Assembly: GCA_944326455.1 (NCBI GenBank)
Contig: CALVEA010000003.1
Location: 62,001 to 126,000 of the forward strand
DNA length: 64,000 nucleotides
Source: Candidatus Gastranaerophilales bacterium
GTDB taxonomy: Bacteria; Cyanobacteriota; Vampirovibrionia; Gastranaerophilales; Gastranaerophilaceae
Direction of reading: 5' to 3'
Part shown: piece after piece, positions 41,775-50,996 of the stretch
How the letters are laid out: each line of letters begins with the position of its first letter
Position numbering within the stretch: position 1 is the first letter of the stretch
The notes under the pieces: generated by a model
What the model was told of the DNA's origin: nothing
Database searches by the model: none
The model's input: only the letters and a program-made list of their open reading frames with translations
Translations under genes and position numbers: made by a program

Positions 41775-43121
41775 ATGAGAGAAAGAATTCTTTTATTTAT
41801 AATATTATCAATATTAGGAGTATTCCTTTTTGTATTCCAAAACTACGTAAACACAGTAGTTGGTTTTGTTATATTGTGTGTGTGTATGTCAATCTACGGA
41901 TTGTATCTGATAGCTGCGACCAAATACCAAAAACGTAAATTAAAAAAGCATCCACCCGTTATTAATGAAAATTACAAGCCTTTTGTGAGTGTAATGATTC
42001 CGGCACATAATGAAGAATATGTTATTGCAAATACCGTTGAAAACATATTACAAATGGATTATCCGAATTTTGAAATTATTGTAATTGATGACAGAAGTTC
42101 CGACAACACTGCGGCAGTTATCAAAGAGCTTGAAGAAAAATATGAAAAAGTAACGGCTCTTATCAGAGAAAAAGATGCTTTTCCGGGAAAATCGGCTGTT
42201 TTAAATGATGCTTTTAAACTTGCAAAAGGAGACGCAATCCTTGTTTTTGATGCAGATGCAACAGTTGAACCGGATTTTTTGAACAAACTTATACCAAACC
42301 TTGAGCCGGCTGATGTAGGAGCTGTTCAGGCAAGAAAAATTATAAGAAATAAAGACTATAACTTTTTAACAAGATGCCAGAATAATGAATACTCAACAGA
42401 TACTCATTTTCAGGTCGGAAGAGATGCTGTAAAAGGAGCAGTTGAACTTAGAGGCAACGGAGAATTAATTAAAAGAAAAGCTCTTGAAGATATTGGCGGC
42501 TGGAATAATTATACTATTACAGATGATTTGGATATGTCTACAAGGCTTCATATTAAGGGTTGGGATATAAGATTTTGTCCGGATGCTTGTGTTTATGAAG
42601 AAGGAATTGTGTATCTTCTTCCGCTATTCAGACAAAGAAGAAGATGGCTGGAAGGCACTATTAGAAGATACCTGGAGTATTTTGGCGAAGCCATGAAATC
42701 AAAGAATATGTCTCTTCGTGCCAGATTTGATATGGCTGTCTATATTACTCAATTTATAATGCCGCTTTGGTTTATCCTTGAAATAGTTTTCAGAATTATA
42801 AAATTATTTACAGATAAGATTGACCCATACAGTTTACATAATGTTTTATGGTCATCTTTAATCGTATCATCGGTAGTCGGTTTAGGATTTTTCCTTGCTA
42901 TAAGGTACAGTCTGAGAAGATACGACGCTGTACCTAGGCTTAAAGCAATTAAACAAGCTGCTGAAACTACTTTTTATTTCTTTATAATATGGTTTCCGAT
43001 GGTGTTATTTATTTGTGGTAAAATATTATTCTGCAAGAAAGATATGAAATGGGGCAAGACAGCCCATGGTCTGGTTGTGGAAGAACAAATCAGACAAGAA
43101 CACGAGCTAAATGAGGTATAA
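41775..43121 (+). CDS. Processive family 2 glycosyltransferase (PgaC/hyaluronan synthase type)
   Basis: The 448-residue protein has two N-terminal membrane helices (about 4-50), a GT2 catalytic domain and C-terminal helices. Motifs are complete: VMIPAHNEE, DDRSSDN, FDADA (DxD), TDDLDMSTR (TED-like) and QRRRW (Q/RxxRW), marking a processive polysaccharide synthase acting at the inner membrane. The polymer is not predictable: poly-N-acetylglucosamine or another beta-linked glycan. No accessory pga or cellulose genes are adjacent. It has its own promoter region, and apt follows closely. Confidence 0.92.
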   Translation: MRERILLFIILSILGVFLFVFQNYVNTVVGFVILCVCMSIYGLYLIAATKYQKRKLKKHPPVINENYKPFVSVMIPAHNEEYVIANTVENILQMDYPNFEIIVIDDRSSDNTAAVIKELEEKYEKVTALIREKDAFPGKSAVLNDAFKLAKGDAILVFDADATVEPDFLNKLIPNLEPADVGAVQARKIIRNKDYNFLTRCQNNEYSTDTHFQVGRDAVKGAVELRGNGELIKRKALEDIGGWNNYTITDDLDMSTRLHIKGWDIRFCPDACVYEEGIVYLLPLFRQRRRWLEGTIRRYLEYFGEAMKSKNMSLRARFDMAVYITQFIMPLWFILEIVFRIIKLFTDKIDPYSLHNVLWSSLIVSSVVGLGFFLAIRYSLRRYDAVPRLKAIKQAAETTFYFFIIWFPMVLFICGKILFCKKDMKWGKTAHGLVVEEQIRQEHELNEV

Positions 43122-43136
43122 ATAGGAATGGTAACT

Positions 43137-43679
43137 ATGACAGATAATTATCAGTATGTGAAAAATCATGTAAGAATGGTTCCTGATTTTCCTAAAAAAG
43201 GAATTCTTTTTCTTGATATAACAACGGCGACAAAAGATGCAAAATCAATGAATATAATGATTGATTTCCTCTATGAACAATTTAAGGATGAGAAAATTGA
43301 TTATGTTGCCGGGATTGAATCAAGAGGTTTTATATTTGGCGCACCGCTCGCGTGCAAACTAAATGCAGGATTTGTTCCAATAAGAAAACCTAATAAGCTG
43401 CCGGCAGAAACGATAAAAGAGACCTATTCTCTTGAATATGGCACCGATACAATAGAAATGCATACTGATGCCATAAAACCAGGTGATAGAGTTGTTGTTA
43501 TTGATGATTTGCTTGCAACAGGCGGAACTGCCGCTGCTGCATGCAACTTAGTCAGAAAAGCCGGAGGAGAAGTTGCTGCCGCTGCATTTATTATTGGATT
43601 AACACCGCTAAAGGGCAGAGAAAAAATTGAAGAAAAAGGTGTTAAGGTAGTTACAATGCTTGATTACGATTTGGATTAA
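43137..43679 (+). CDS. apt: Adenine phosphoribosyltransferase
   Basis: I use the ATG at 43137, which has AGGA nine bases upstream; the ATG at 43128 is too close to that site. The 180-residue protein has FPKKGILFLDITT, GIESRGFIFG, and the PRPP loop VVVIDDLLATGGTAAA. Apt salvages adenine to AMP using PRPP. It begins 15 bases after the glycosyltransferase stop codon, so it probably rides on that transcript. Confidence 0.97.
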   Translation: MTDNYQYVKNHVRMVPDFPKKGILFLDITTATKDAKSMNIMIDFLYEQFKDEKIDYVAGIESRGFIFGAPLACKLNAGFVPIRKPNKLPAETIKETYSLEYGTDTIEMHTDAIKPGDRVVVIDDLLATGGTAAAACNLVRKAGGEVAAAAFIIGLTPLKGREKIEEKGVKVVTMLDYDLD

Positions 43680-43681
43680 AT

Positions 43682-44839
43682 TTATTCTAATTCAAACGGA
43701 TTATCTTCTTTGTAATAATTCTTTTTAGCTTTCTTTAGTTTTGCATTCCGTTTTTTAACATCTTTTGAAACAGTTTTGTATGCATTATCAAGAGAAATCT
43801 TTGTAAGCGGCTTGTTTGTTGCACGATCATTGACAACCAGCCAATATGAATGCTTCACGTTACTCACCGCAAAAGATATTTTACCGGCTCTTCTGTCACC
43901 GGGCTTGAACTGAGAAAACAAAAGCTTTGTATCACCGAAAATTGAAGGATTATAAACCGTGTTATAATCGCTCACAAGTGCCAAATCCATGCCGGCAAAG
44001 CTTTTGTCTGACATATTAGCAATAGACAGAGAAAGTGTTATTGTATTAACCTCCCCAAACGGATCTTTCTCATATAGAATATTGGCGATTCTTATCTCAA
44101 GCCCCGGATAATTTTGTTCCTTTTTCTTTAAAGCTTCTTCTTTATAAACAGGCAGTTCCACATCTGAAAGAATTTTCACCTTAATTTCATCACCCGGAGA
44201 AATTAGCACGTTTTTACCTTTGCGGTAAAGAGACATACCCAATCCTATTGCACCGCCGATAGCAGCGCCTCCTGCCAGGGTATAACCTTGAGATGCAATC
44301 GCAGCTTCAATACCGAGAGCCTGTGCCGCAAATACGCCACCTGCAAGTCCGCCGAGAGCAGTATATCCGATATCAGTCGCAACAATCTTTGTAGCAGCTT
44401 TAACCGGATGAAGCTTTGTAGACATTTTTCCCTCTATTGGAATTTCACGACCGTCAGGAGTTACCAAATAATCAAAGCTTAAATCAAGATATCCGTCTCT
44501 TCCAAATCTCTTGGCTTCGCTGGTTTCTTTGATTACACCGTGTGCAACTGTTCCTTTAGGAATAATTATCCCCTTGTCTCCGATAACATCAGTTGTGACT
44601 TCTGCAAAAAATTCATCTCCTTCAAAAGAAAAACTTCCATCAAGAACTTGAGAGACAGTCATTTCAATTGTGTCGCGTTTTTCAAGAGTTTCGGTTTTTC
44701 CTGTAAACATTTTTTCATCTAAAGATGAATACTCATCATCAAATTCCGCATGACCTTCAAATGTATCCGGTACTGCAAAAACGAGATTGTTAAACAGGAA
44801 CATACTTATTAATAAAAGCCCAAGTCTCTTTTTCATCAT
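43682..44839 (-). CDS. Exported protein of unknown function with glycine-rich membrane-like segment
   Basis: The 385-residue protein has a signal peptide (MKKRLGLLLISMFLFNNLVFAV). Then comes a beta-rich part with IIPKGTVAHGVIKE and YLDLSFDYLVTPDGREIPIEG (about 90-145), like the barrel edge of secretion VirB10/outer-envelope proteins. Next are Gly/Ala-rich stretches (about 155-205: GYTALGGLAGGVFAAQALG and GGAAIGGAIGLGMSLY), then KVLISPGDEIKVKIL and a C-terminal domain. The second block could be a pore or a membrane hairpin. No name can be given with confidence. Confidence 0.72.
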   Translation of the reverse strand: MMKKRLGLLLISMFLFNNLVFAVPDTFEGHAEFDDEYSSLDEKMFTGKTETLEKRDTIEMTVSQVLDGSFSFEGDEFFAEVTTDVIGDKGIIIPKGTVAHGVIKETSEAKRFGRDGYLDLSFDYLVTPDGREIPIEGKMSTKLHPVKAATKIVATDIGYTALGGLAGGVFAAQALGIEAAIASQGYTLAGGAAIGGAIGLGMSLYRKGKNVLISPGDEIKVKILSDVELPVYKEEALKKKEQNYPGLEIRIANILYEKDPFGEVNTITLSLSIANMSDKSFAGMDLALVSDYNTVYNPSIFGDTKLLFSQFKPGDRRAGKISFAVSNVKHSYWLVVNDRATNKPLTKISLDNAYKTVSKDVKKRNAKLKKAKKNYYKEDNPFELE

Positions 44840-44871
44840 AATCCAATTATACTATTTTCTTAAAATTAAGT

Positions 44872-45441
44872 CTACAACACTGATAATAATTCATTATAGA
44901 TGGTAATTGTCTGCGGACAAATCCGAAGATTTCTGTCAACAAGACTTTTTATTGTATTTTTATAACAGATAAAAAGAGCTTTATTAAGTCCGTTTTCTTC
45001 ATTCAAAGCATCTCGTATCGGCTGAATATAATCTTCCGTACGGGTTCTGGGCTCGATTTTATCAGCAATGAAAATTATTTTTTCAAAGTCTGTCATATTT
45101 GCTTTGCCAAGGGTATGCCATCTTATAGCTGAAAGAATTTCCTCGTCCGTTATATTAAACTCTTTTTTTGCAACAGGTACACCAGCAGGCGCATGGTATG
45201 TTTTAGGATTAATAAATTCATCTTCGTGGATATTTTCCATTTTATGAAGTATACCTAAAAGTTCTTCGTTCTTAAGACATTTTGCACAGTCGTGAATAAG
45301 CCCTGCAAGATAAGCCTTCTCTTTATTAACCCCATACTTTTCCGCAAGCTCCGCCGCACATTCTGCAGTTCCCAAAGAATGAAGATATCGCTCTTCCGTT
45401 AAATTCTCTTTCAACCAGTTCTTAATTAATGTATAATCCAT
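44872..45441 (-). CDS. yqeK: YqeK-type HD phosphohydrolase (Ap4A hydrolase)
   Basis: The 189-residue protein has the HD metal motifs: His in EERYLHSLGTAECAAELA, HDCAKCL (HD pair), HAPAGVPVAKKEF, IRWHTLGK, and IADKIEPRTR. YqeK hydrolyses Ap4A symmetrically to ADP. It overlaps nadD by 20 bases, the typical nadD-yqeK arrangement. The downstream rsfS usual in other genomes is missing here. Confidence 0.95.
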   Translation of the reverse strand: MDYTLIKNWLKENLTEERYLHSLGTAECAAELAEKYGVNKEKAYLAGLIHDCAKCLKNEELLGILHKMENIHEDEFINPKTYHAPAGVPVAKKEFNITDEEILSAIRWHTLGKANMTDFEKIIFIADKIEPRTRTEDYIQPIRDALNEENGLNKALFICYKNTIKSLVDRNLRICPQTITIYNELLSVL

Positions 45442-45991
45442 TTTCTTTTATGTAATCCTCCACAGCTTTTGTCGTTTCCCCGTCCGGCTTTTCCTGCCTA
45501 ATTTCTGTCGACGAAATATCTATATATTTCATCGGTGCAACCTCAAAATCAAACCCTTTATCTTTAAAACATGTATAATCAGGTTCATCTCCCCGTCTCG
45601 GAAAAACAATAAAATGCACCAGTTTTTTTAGTTCATCTATTTTATACCAAGTTTCGAGTTTGGCAAAAGCATCTGTTCCTATAATAAAGTTTAGACGATT
45701 TTTAAGGTTATATTTTTCAATAATTTTTTTTACAGTGATAAGAGAGTATGAAGGAGAATCTGATTTATATTCAATATCTGAAACTTCAAATTTCGGATTC
45801 TTTGAGACAGCTATTTCCACCATCTTGTATCTGTGGCTTGCGAGATTAGATGATAATTCTTTGTGCGGCGGAATATATGCCGGAATAAAAATAATTTTTT
45901 CAAAACCGAAATATTGAAGCGCAAACTCTGCCATCTCCAGATGAGCATTATGTATAGGATTAAATGTCCCCGGAAAAATACAGATACTCAT
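45422..45991 (-). CDS. nadD: Nicotinate-nucleotide adenylyltransferase
   Basis: The 189-residue protein has the nucleotidyltransferase signature IFPGTFNPIHNAHLEMA (GxFNPxHxGH type), FIPAYIPPHK and the C-terminal ISSTEIR (ISST-x-x-R). It makes deamido-NAD from nicotinate mononucleotide and ATP. GGAGG sits before the ATG. It is followed by overlapping yqeK. Confidence 0.97.
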   Translation of the reverse strand: MSICIFPGTFNPIHNAHLEMAEFALQYFGFEKIIFIPAYIPPHKELSSNLASHRYKMVEIAVSKNPKFEVSDIEYKSDSPSYSLITVKKIIEKYNLKNRLNFIIGTDAFAKLETWYKIDELKKLVHFIVFPRRGDEPDYTCFKDKGFDFEVAPMKYIDISSTEIRQEKPDGETTKAVEDYIKENGLYIN

Positions 45992-46112
45992 TTACCCCTC
46001 CTTATTATTAATTTTATAACAAACAAGGGGTAAGAACAAAATCCCTGTCTGGAGTTTAGAACGCGGCAGATTGAGGCTGAAGCCCTGTTTTTTGTTTATT
46101 AATTTGAAAAAT

Positions 46113-46130
46113 GTGAGCAAAATGTGAGCA
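46113..46130. repeat. GTGAGCA direct repeat near tRNA-Thr
   Basis: GTGAGCA occurs at 46113 and 46124, 11 bases apart, about 75 bases beyond the 3' end of tRNA-Thr. The same 11-bp spacing of a 5-mer is seen beside the tRNA-Met of the integrated element. It may be a relic of an integration site; nothing else is visible in 45992-46201. Confidence 0.35.
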
Positions 46131-46201
46131 TAAAAGAAAAAGAGCAAAAATCAAATGTCATACAATTCCCCAGAAGGCAACTATATTGTTAGTTTTAGAA
46201 C

Positions 46202-46274
<73 letters not shown>

Positions 46275-46287
46275 AAAACATTCCTTG

Positions 46288-47292
46288 TTATATTATACAA
46301 CGTAATCTTTTAATAATCTCATCTGAAAATTTACTGCACGAATAATGACCTTCAATGTCGGCAGTTCTAATCCCGGCTCGGAGTGTTTCAAACAAAGCTG
46401 TTTTAATTTTATACGCAGCCTCTCTTTCACCAATATAATTCAACATTTCTATTGCAGACATAAGCAGAGCAGTAGGATTTGCTTTATTTTGTCCTGCAAT
46501 ATCCGGCGCTGAACCATGAACAGGCTCAAATACCGCACAATCCGTACCAATATTAGCACCCTGAGCGATTCCCAAGCCTCCTATTAAGCCCGCACACAGG
46601 TCTGAAACTATATCCCCATATAAATTTGGCAGTAATAAGACATCAAATTGAGCCGGATTCTGGACAAGCTGCATACAGCAATTATCGACAAGAATTTCTC
46701 TAAATTTTATTTGCGGGAATTTCTCTGCAACTTCACGGGCGCAATTTAAAAACAACCCATCTGAAAGTTTGCAAATATTTGCTTTTGTCACAACACAAAC
46801 TTCTTTACGATTATTCTTTACGGCATAGTCAAACGCGAATTTAGCAATCCGTGTTGAAGCAAATCTTGTAATCCTTTTTATACTTTCTGCTGTATCATCA
46901 TCAACCTGACGCTCAATACCTGCATACAAATCTTCTGTATTCTCACGCACAACAACAATATCAACATTGTCATATCGAGTTTTTATTCCGGGAAGATTAT
47001 AGCAAGGTCTTAAATTTGCATACAAATCCAACTCTTTTCTTAGTTGAACATTCACGGATCTAAAACCTTTACCTATCGGTGTTGTAACCGGTGTTTTCAG
47101 GGCAACACCATTTGCGGTCACTGATTTAATAACTCTATCCGGTAAAGGAGTTCCTTCTTCTAAAATCACATCGGCTCCTGCAGTTTGGACATCCCAATCT
47201 ATTGAAACACCGGAAGCTTCAATAATTCTTAATACAGCTTCGGCAATCTCAGGACCTATACCATCCCCTTTTATTAAAGTAATTCTCTTCAT
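46288..47292 (-). CDS. NAD-type isocitrate dehydrogenase (IDH/IMDH family)
   Basis: The 334-residue protein has the beta-decarboxylating dehydrogenase motifs GDGIGPEI, VQLRKELDLYANLRP, VVRENTEDLYAG, and NLYGDIVSDLCAGLIGGLG. The phrase GKGFRSVNVQLRKELDLYANLRPC is the form found in the IDH3/NAD-IDH branch rather than in LeuB. It oxidises isocitrate to 2-oxoglutarate. Homoisocitrate or tartrate activity cannot be excluded by eye. It is preceded 15 bases upstream by a TSCPD-domain gene on the same strand. Confidence 0.88.
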   Translation of the reverse strand: MKRITLIKGDGIGPEIAEAVLRIIEASGVSIDWDVQTAGADVILEEGTPLPDRVIKSVTANGVALKTPVTTPIGKGFRSVNVQLRKELDLYANLRPCYNLPGIKTRYDNVDIVVVRENTEDLYAGIERQVDDDTAESIKRITRFASTRIAKFAFDYAVKNNRKEVCVVTKANICKLSDGLFLNCAREVAEKFPQIKFREILVDNCCMQLVQNPAQFDVLLLPNLYGDIVSDLCAGLIGGLGIAQGANIGTDCAVFEPVHGSAPDIAGQNKANPTALLMSAIEMLNYIGEREAAYKIKTALFETLRAGIRTADIEGHYSCSKFSDEIIKRLRCII

Positions 47293-47307
47293 ACGTCCTT
47301 CTTAAAA

Positions 47308-47610
47308 TTATGCATTAACGGTTTGTTTCGCTTCTATATATGCAGCAAGAGCTTTAGTAAGCTGGTCAGGGCAGCTTGTAGGACGGCTCCCGCAAGGAAG
47401 ACCTTGAAGTCTTGATATAACTTCATTAATATTCATTCCTCGTATTAGCATCCCGATTCCGCTGAGATTTCCATTGCACCCCCCAACAAATTCAAAATCT
47501 TCAATGATATTATCTTTTATACGTATTTGCATCATCTTGCTGCAAACACCTTTTGGCTGGTACTGCACAATATCAACCCCGTTAACCTCTTTTATATTAA
47601 CCTCGCTCAT
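47308..47610 (-). CDS. TSCPD domain protein (TIGR03905-like)
   Basis: The 100-residue protein has the small Cys-containing domain also found at the end of some ribonucleotide reductases: PKGVCSKMMQIRI, FVGGCNGNLSGIGMLIRG, LPCGSRPTSCPDQLTKAL. The TSCPD signature that names the family is present, and its Cys residues may bind metal. The function of free-standing copies is unknown. AGGAGTG precedes the start. Confidence 0.92.
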   Translation of the reverse strand: MSEVNIKEVNGVDIVQYQPKGVCSKMMQIRIKDNIIEDFEFVGGCNGNLSGIGMLIRGMNINEVISRLQGLPCGSRPTSCPDQLTKALAAYIEAKQTVNA

Positions 47611-47686
47611 AAAATCACTCCTTGTATAATATATCTTTAAAACAATTATATCATACGAAGGAAATTTATTTCAAATCACAACAGAA

Positions 47687-48358
47687 CTATTTAATAGTAT
47701 TGTTCGTGTCTGCTTTAAAAGAATCATACGCAGAGGCTAAATCGTAGTTCTTATAAAGATCGGCATATAGTTTTGCAGCTTCTGCAGCTCTTGCCTTCTT
47801 TGAATACTCAATCACAGCATTAAAACCTTTTGAATTAATAGTTCCATCTATGTTTGAAATATTTGGAGACGGTTTGCTTAACATATCGGCAGCAAGGATA
47901 TTAGTGCTGTATTCCGAAACATCTATTTTCCCGTCTTTATTTATATCAAGAGGTTCTGCAGTAAAAGTATTATCAATAAGAAAATTCTTTTCAAATTTTT
48001 CTACCGGATATTCCAAAGCTCCCATTTCTTGATAAGCTGCACCTAACAATGCTTTTTTATCAACATTTCCCATCCCATTATTCGGCATATATCTATATTC
48101 ATATTCAAGCGGCGGCAACGAATTTAAATACTCATCATTCTTTTTAACAAATTCTTCTAACTTAGCTGTATTTCGCTGTTGAGCAGCAGCATCAACACCG
48201 AATTCAAGAATAGGAGGCGTTGCAAAATTATCATTCACAAGAGGTTTTTCTAAATAATCTATATGGTTCTCTACAGCATTTCGCCCGTATTTGACTGAAG
48301 TATCTGTCACCTTATTATCATACTTGCCGTTATTTCCGTTAATATTTGATACAGCCAT
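47687..48358 (-). CDS. Hypothetical protein with EF-hand/dockerin-like loop
   Basis: The 223-residue protein starts MAVSNINGNNGKYDNK and is Asn/Ser-rich. DINKDGKIDVSE (near 138-149) matches an EF-hand calcium loop, and a second weaker one is NIDGTINSKGF (near 177-187). No signal peptide or membrane helix is present. With its N-terminal low-complexity part it resembles the calpain-like protein at 19291-20730 in style. Its role is unknown; a calcium-dependent fold is inferred. Confidence 0.68.
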   Translation of the reverse strand: MAVSNINGNNGKYDNKVTDTSVKYGRNAVENHIDYLEKPLVNDNFATPPILEFGVDAAAQQRNTAKLEEFVKKNDEYLNSLPPLEYEYRYMPNNGMGNVDKKALLGAAYQEMGALEYPVEKFEKNFLIDNTFTAEPLDINKDGKIDVSEYSTNILAADMLSKPSPNISNIDGTINSKGFNAVIEYSKKARAAEAAKLYADLYKNYDLASAYDSFKADTNNTIK

Positions 48359-48494
48359 TTTTAAACCTCCACACTTTGATATATATAATAAAAACTTTTA
48401 ACAAAAATTATTGCTTTTCTATAAAAAAAGCTTTACAAAAATTAATGGTTGGAATCAGGTCAAATTATATTATAATAAACAAAGGAGAGGTAAT

Positions 48495-49409
48495 ATGACA
48501 GAATACGTATTTTTAGACGGAGAGTATATTGAAGCATCAAAAGCCGTAATTCCGGCAAGAACACATGCTTTTTTATACGGCACATCAGTTTTTGAAGGAA
48601 TAAGAGCTTATTATAATAAGGAGGATTCTCAGCTATATATTTTTAGACCAAGAGAACATTACGAAAGACTGCTTGCAAGCGCTAAAATTATCTGGATGAA
48701 AAGCAAATATTCAATTAACGAGTATATAGACATAACAAAAGCTCTTTTAAAAAAATGTGAATATAAAACAGATGTATACATTCGTCCGACTCTTTACAAT
48801 GCTTCTGCAAACATAAGCCCGACTTTATGTGATGCTAAAGAATCTTTTCTGTTGTTTACAACTCCTTTTGGGGATTATTATGAACCACAAAGGGGACTGA
48901 GGTTATGTGTATCCTCTTGGAGAAGAACATCTGACAATGCGATTCCGCCAAGAGCAAAAATAGGCGGCGCCTATGCTAATGCTTCTCTAATAAATACCGA
49001 TGCACATAATGCAGGTTTTGATGATGCTATAGTACTTTCTGAAGCAGGACAAGTTACGGAAGGTTCTGCAATGAATATATTTTTAGTAATTAACGGTAAG
49101 CTGGTGACTACAAATACTACGGATGATATCCTTATAGGAGTTACAAGAAACACGGTTATTGAACTTGCTAAAGAACTTGGAATTCAAGTTGAAGAAAGAG
49201 CTGTTGACAGAACAGAACTCTATACTGCAGATGAAGTTTTCTGCTGCGGCACCGGCGCCCAAATTGTCCACGCTGAATCAGTTGATAACAGATTAATTGG
49301 AGAAGGAAAAATAGGAGCTGTTACGAAAAAACTTCAATCCCTTTATTTTGATGTTGTAAAAGGAAATGTTCCTAAATATAAAGATTGGTGTATTGCTGTA
49401 TATGATTAA
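48495..49409 (+). CDS. ilvE: Branched-chain amino acid aminotransferase
   Basis: I start at 48495, after AAAGGAGAGG; in-frame codons upstream to 48411 lack a ribosome site. The 304-residue class IV PLP enzyme has HAFLYGTSVFEGIRAY, the Lys region RAKIGGAYANASLINTDAH, EAGQVTEGSAMNIFLV and CCGTGAQIVHAESVDNR. It interconverts branched-chain amino acids and 2-oxoacids. The 2-oxoacid ferredoxin oxidoreductase genes at 52.3-54.9 kb could use the same 2-oxoacids. Confidence 0.96.
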   Translation: MTEYVFLDGEYIEASKAVIPARTHAFLYGTSVFEGIRAYYNKEDSQLYIFRPREHYERLLASAKIIWMKSKYSINEYIDITKALLKKCEYKTDVYIRPTLYNASANISPTLCDAKESFLLFTTPFGDYYEPQRGLRLCVSSWRRTSDNAIPPRAKIGGAYANASLINTDAHNAGFDDAIVLSEAGQVTEGSAMNIFLVINGKLVTTNTTDDILIGVTRNTVIELAKELGIQVEERAVDRTELYTADEVFCCGTGAQIVHAESVDNRLIGEGKIGAVTKKLQSLYFDVVKGNVPKYKDWCIAVYD

Positions 49410-50133
49410 ATTTCTCGGAAAATGCATGATAAATTTATACTTAAGCGCCCTCTACACATTAACGGGTCGCTCAAGGTTCAGCTCAGTAATAGCTCAAGCT
49501 GCTGCAATAAGCTATGATTCACTTATTATTTCTCTTGTAATAGTATTTGTATCTGCTGCAGTTATTGCAATACAGGTTTCAAAACAATTTCTCATGTCTG
49601 GCGCAGAAGCCTATGTTGGCGGTTCGATTGCAATTGTAATGATAAGAGAAATAGCTCCGGGGTTTGTTGCCCTGGCAATAGGAGCCAGAGCCGGAACAGC
49701 AATATCGGCAGAAATTGCTAACATGCAAGTTACATCTCAGGTAGATGCAATAAAAACACTTAAAGTAGACCCTGTGGGATACTATTTCTCACCAAGAATA
49801 ATAGCTGCCGGAATCACCGTTCCAATGGTTGTTCTGATAGCAGAAGTTGTTGGAATTTTAGGCGGACTTGTAGTTTCGTATTTTACAATTGGGCTTCATC
49901 CCGCAAGATATATCAACTCTGTGTGGCTTTGGCTGAGCACTAAAGACATTTATATAAGTTTGTTAAAAGCTTTTGTATTCGGGATTTTGATAGCGTTGGT
50001 CTGCGCAACCCAAGGTTATGAGACAAAAGGCGGAGCCAAAGATGTCGGCATATCCACAACCAGAGCAGCTGTTTTATCTACAGTTTATATGCTTTTCGCT
50101 GACTTTATAATTAATCTTGTATTCTATTTGTAG
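49402..50133 (+). CDS. MlaE-family ABC transporter permease
   Basis: The ATG at 49402 overlaps the ilvE stop codon (ATGATTAA) and gives 243 residues. The MlaE permease fold is clear: VIAQAAAISYDSLIISLVIV (helix and elbow), MIREIAPGFVALAIGARAGTAISAEIANMQVTSQVDAIKTL (the conserved E-L/A loop), and VCATQGYETKGGAKDVGISTTRAAV. It would move phospholipids between the membranes as part of a Mla complex. Its ATPase (MlaF) and MCE partner (MlaD) are not adjacent. Confidence 0.94.
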   Translation: MIKFLGKCMINLYLSALYTLTGRSRFSSVIAQAAAISYDSLIISLVIVFVSAAVIAIQVSKQFLMSGAEAYVGGSIAIVMIREIAPGFVALAIGARAGTAISAEIANMQVTSQVDAIKTLKVDPVGYYFSPRIIAAGITVPMVVLIAEVVGILGGLVVSYFTIGLHPARYINSVWLWLSTKDIYISLLKAFVFGILIALVCATQGYETKGGAKDVGISTTRAAVLSTVYMLFADFIINLVFYL

Positions 50134-50147
50134 TTTGAAAAAGGCTT

Positions 50148-50996
50148 ATGCGTATGATATCATGCTCTTATCAAAACAGGAGTTTCACTTTGACTAATAA
50201 GTATCAATCCATTTATGATTTAATTGAAGAATGGCTGGAAATATACCACTCCTCAAATAATAAACTGGAGCGGGCGAAAGTCAAAACTCTTGTTGTTACT
50301 AAAATGCTTCCTGTTGTCAAATATATAGCCAAAACGATTGCAAGACGTGAAAGCGACCCTATTGAAGACATGGTTCAAGCCGGTGCTATCGGAGTCTTAA
50401 AAGCCATTGAAAGCTATTCACAGGAAAAAAACGGCAACTTTAGAACTTATGCGGGTTATCTTATTATTGGAGAGATGAAACATTATCTCAGAGACCGATT
50501 AAATGCTATACGTGTTCCAAGACATATACAAGAACTATCCTATCGTATAAGCAACTTTACAAAAGAACTTACCATTGACGAAATTAATGAGCTTACAAAT
50601 GAAGAAGTCGCAACTGCATTAAAGATTTCACCTAAAGATGTTGCCGCTGCCCGCCAAGCTGAAAGAAGAAGTTCTACACTCTCTCTTGAAGATGTATTCC
50701 GTGCTGACCAAGAAAGTTTTCACTATGAAGAATTACTTTCTATAGAAAATTACCAAGACTTATCCGAAATTAACGATGCAAAAATAATTTTGACAGAAGT
50801 TATTAACAAACTTCCGCCGGAACTAAAAAAGATTATCGGAATGTACTATTTTAAAGATATGAATCAAAAAGAAATTGCCAAAGAACTTAATTTTACCCAA
50901 ATGCAGATTTCAAGAAGAATGAAAAAAGCTTTTTCAATAATTTATAAAATGATTGCAGAACTGGAAGATTCCAAACAGGAGATAACAAATGGATAA
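50148..50996 (+). CDS. Group 3 RNA polymerase sigma factor (SigB/SigF/FliA-like)
   Basis: The 282-residue protein has region 2 (KYIAKTIARRESDPIEDMVQAGAIGVLKAIESY, FRTYAGYLIIGEMKHYLRDR), region 3 (RVPRHIQELSYRIS, LTNEEVATALKISPKDV) and region 4 with HTH (LPPELKKIIGMYYFKDMNQKEIAKELNFTQMQISRRMKKA). It is an alternative sigma factor, probably for stress, motility or surface genes. It overlaps the prepilin peptidase by 8 bases and follows mlaE, which suggests a shared transcript. Confidence 0.93.
   Translation: MRMISCSYQNRSFTLTNKYQSIYDLIEEWLEIYHSSNNKLERAKVKTLVVTKMLPVVKYIAKTIARRESDPIEDMVQAGAIGVLKAIESYSQEKNGNFRTYAGYLIIGEMKHYLRDRLNAIRVPRHIQELSYRISNFTKELTIDEINELTNEEVATALKISPKDVAAARQAERRSSTLSLEDVFRADQESFHYEELLSIENYQDLSEINDAKIILTEVINKLPPELKKIIGMYYFKDMNQKEIAKELNFTQMQISRRMKKAFSIIYKMIAELEDSKQEITNG

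Noticed and set aside
48411..48494. Upstream start for ilvE
   Set aside because: No ribosome site and residues not typical of the enzyme; AAAGGAGAGG stands before the ATG at 48495.
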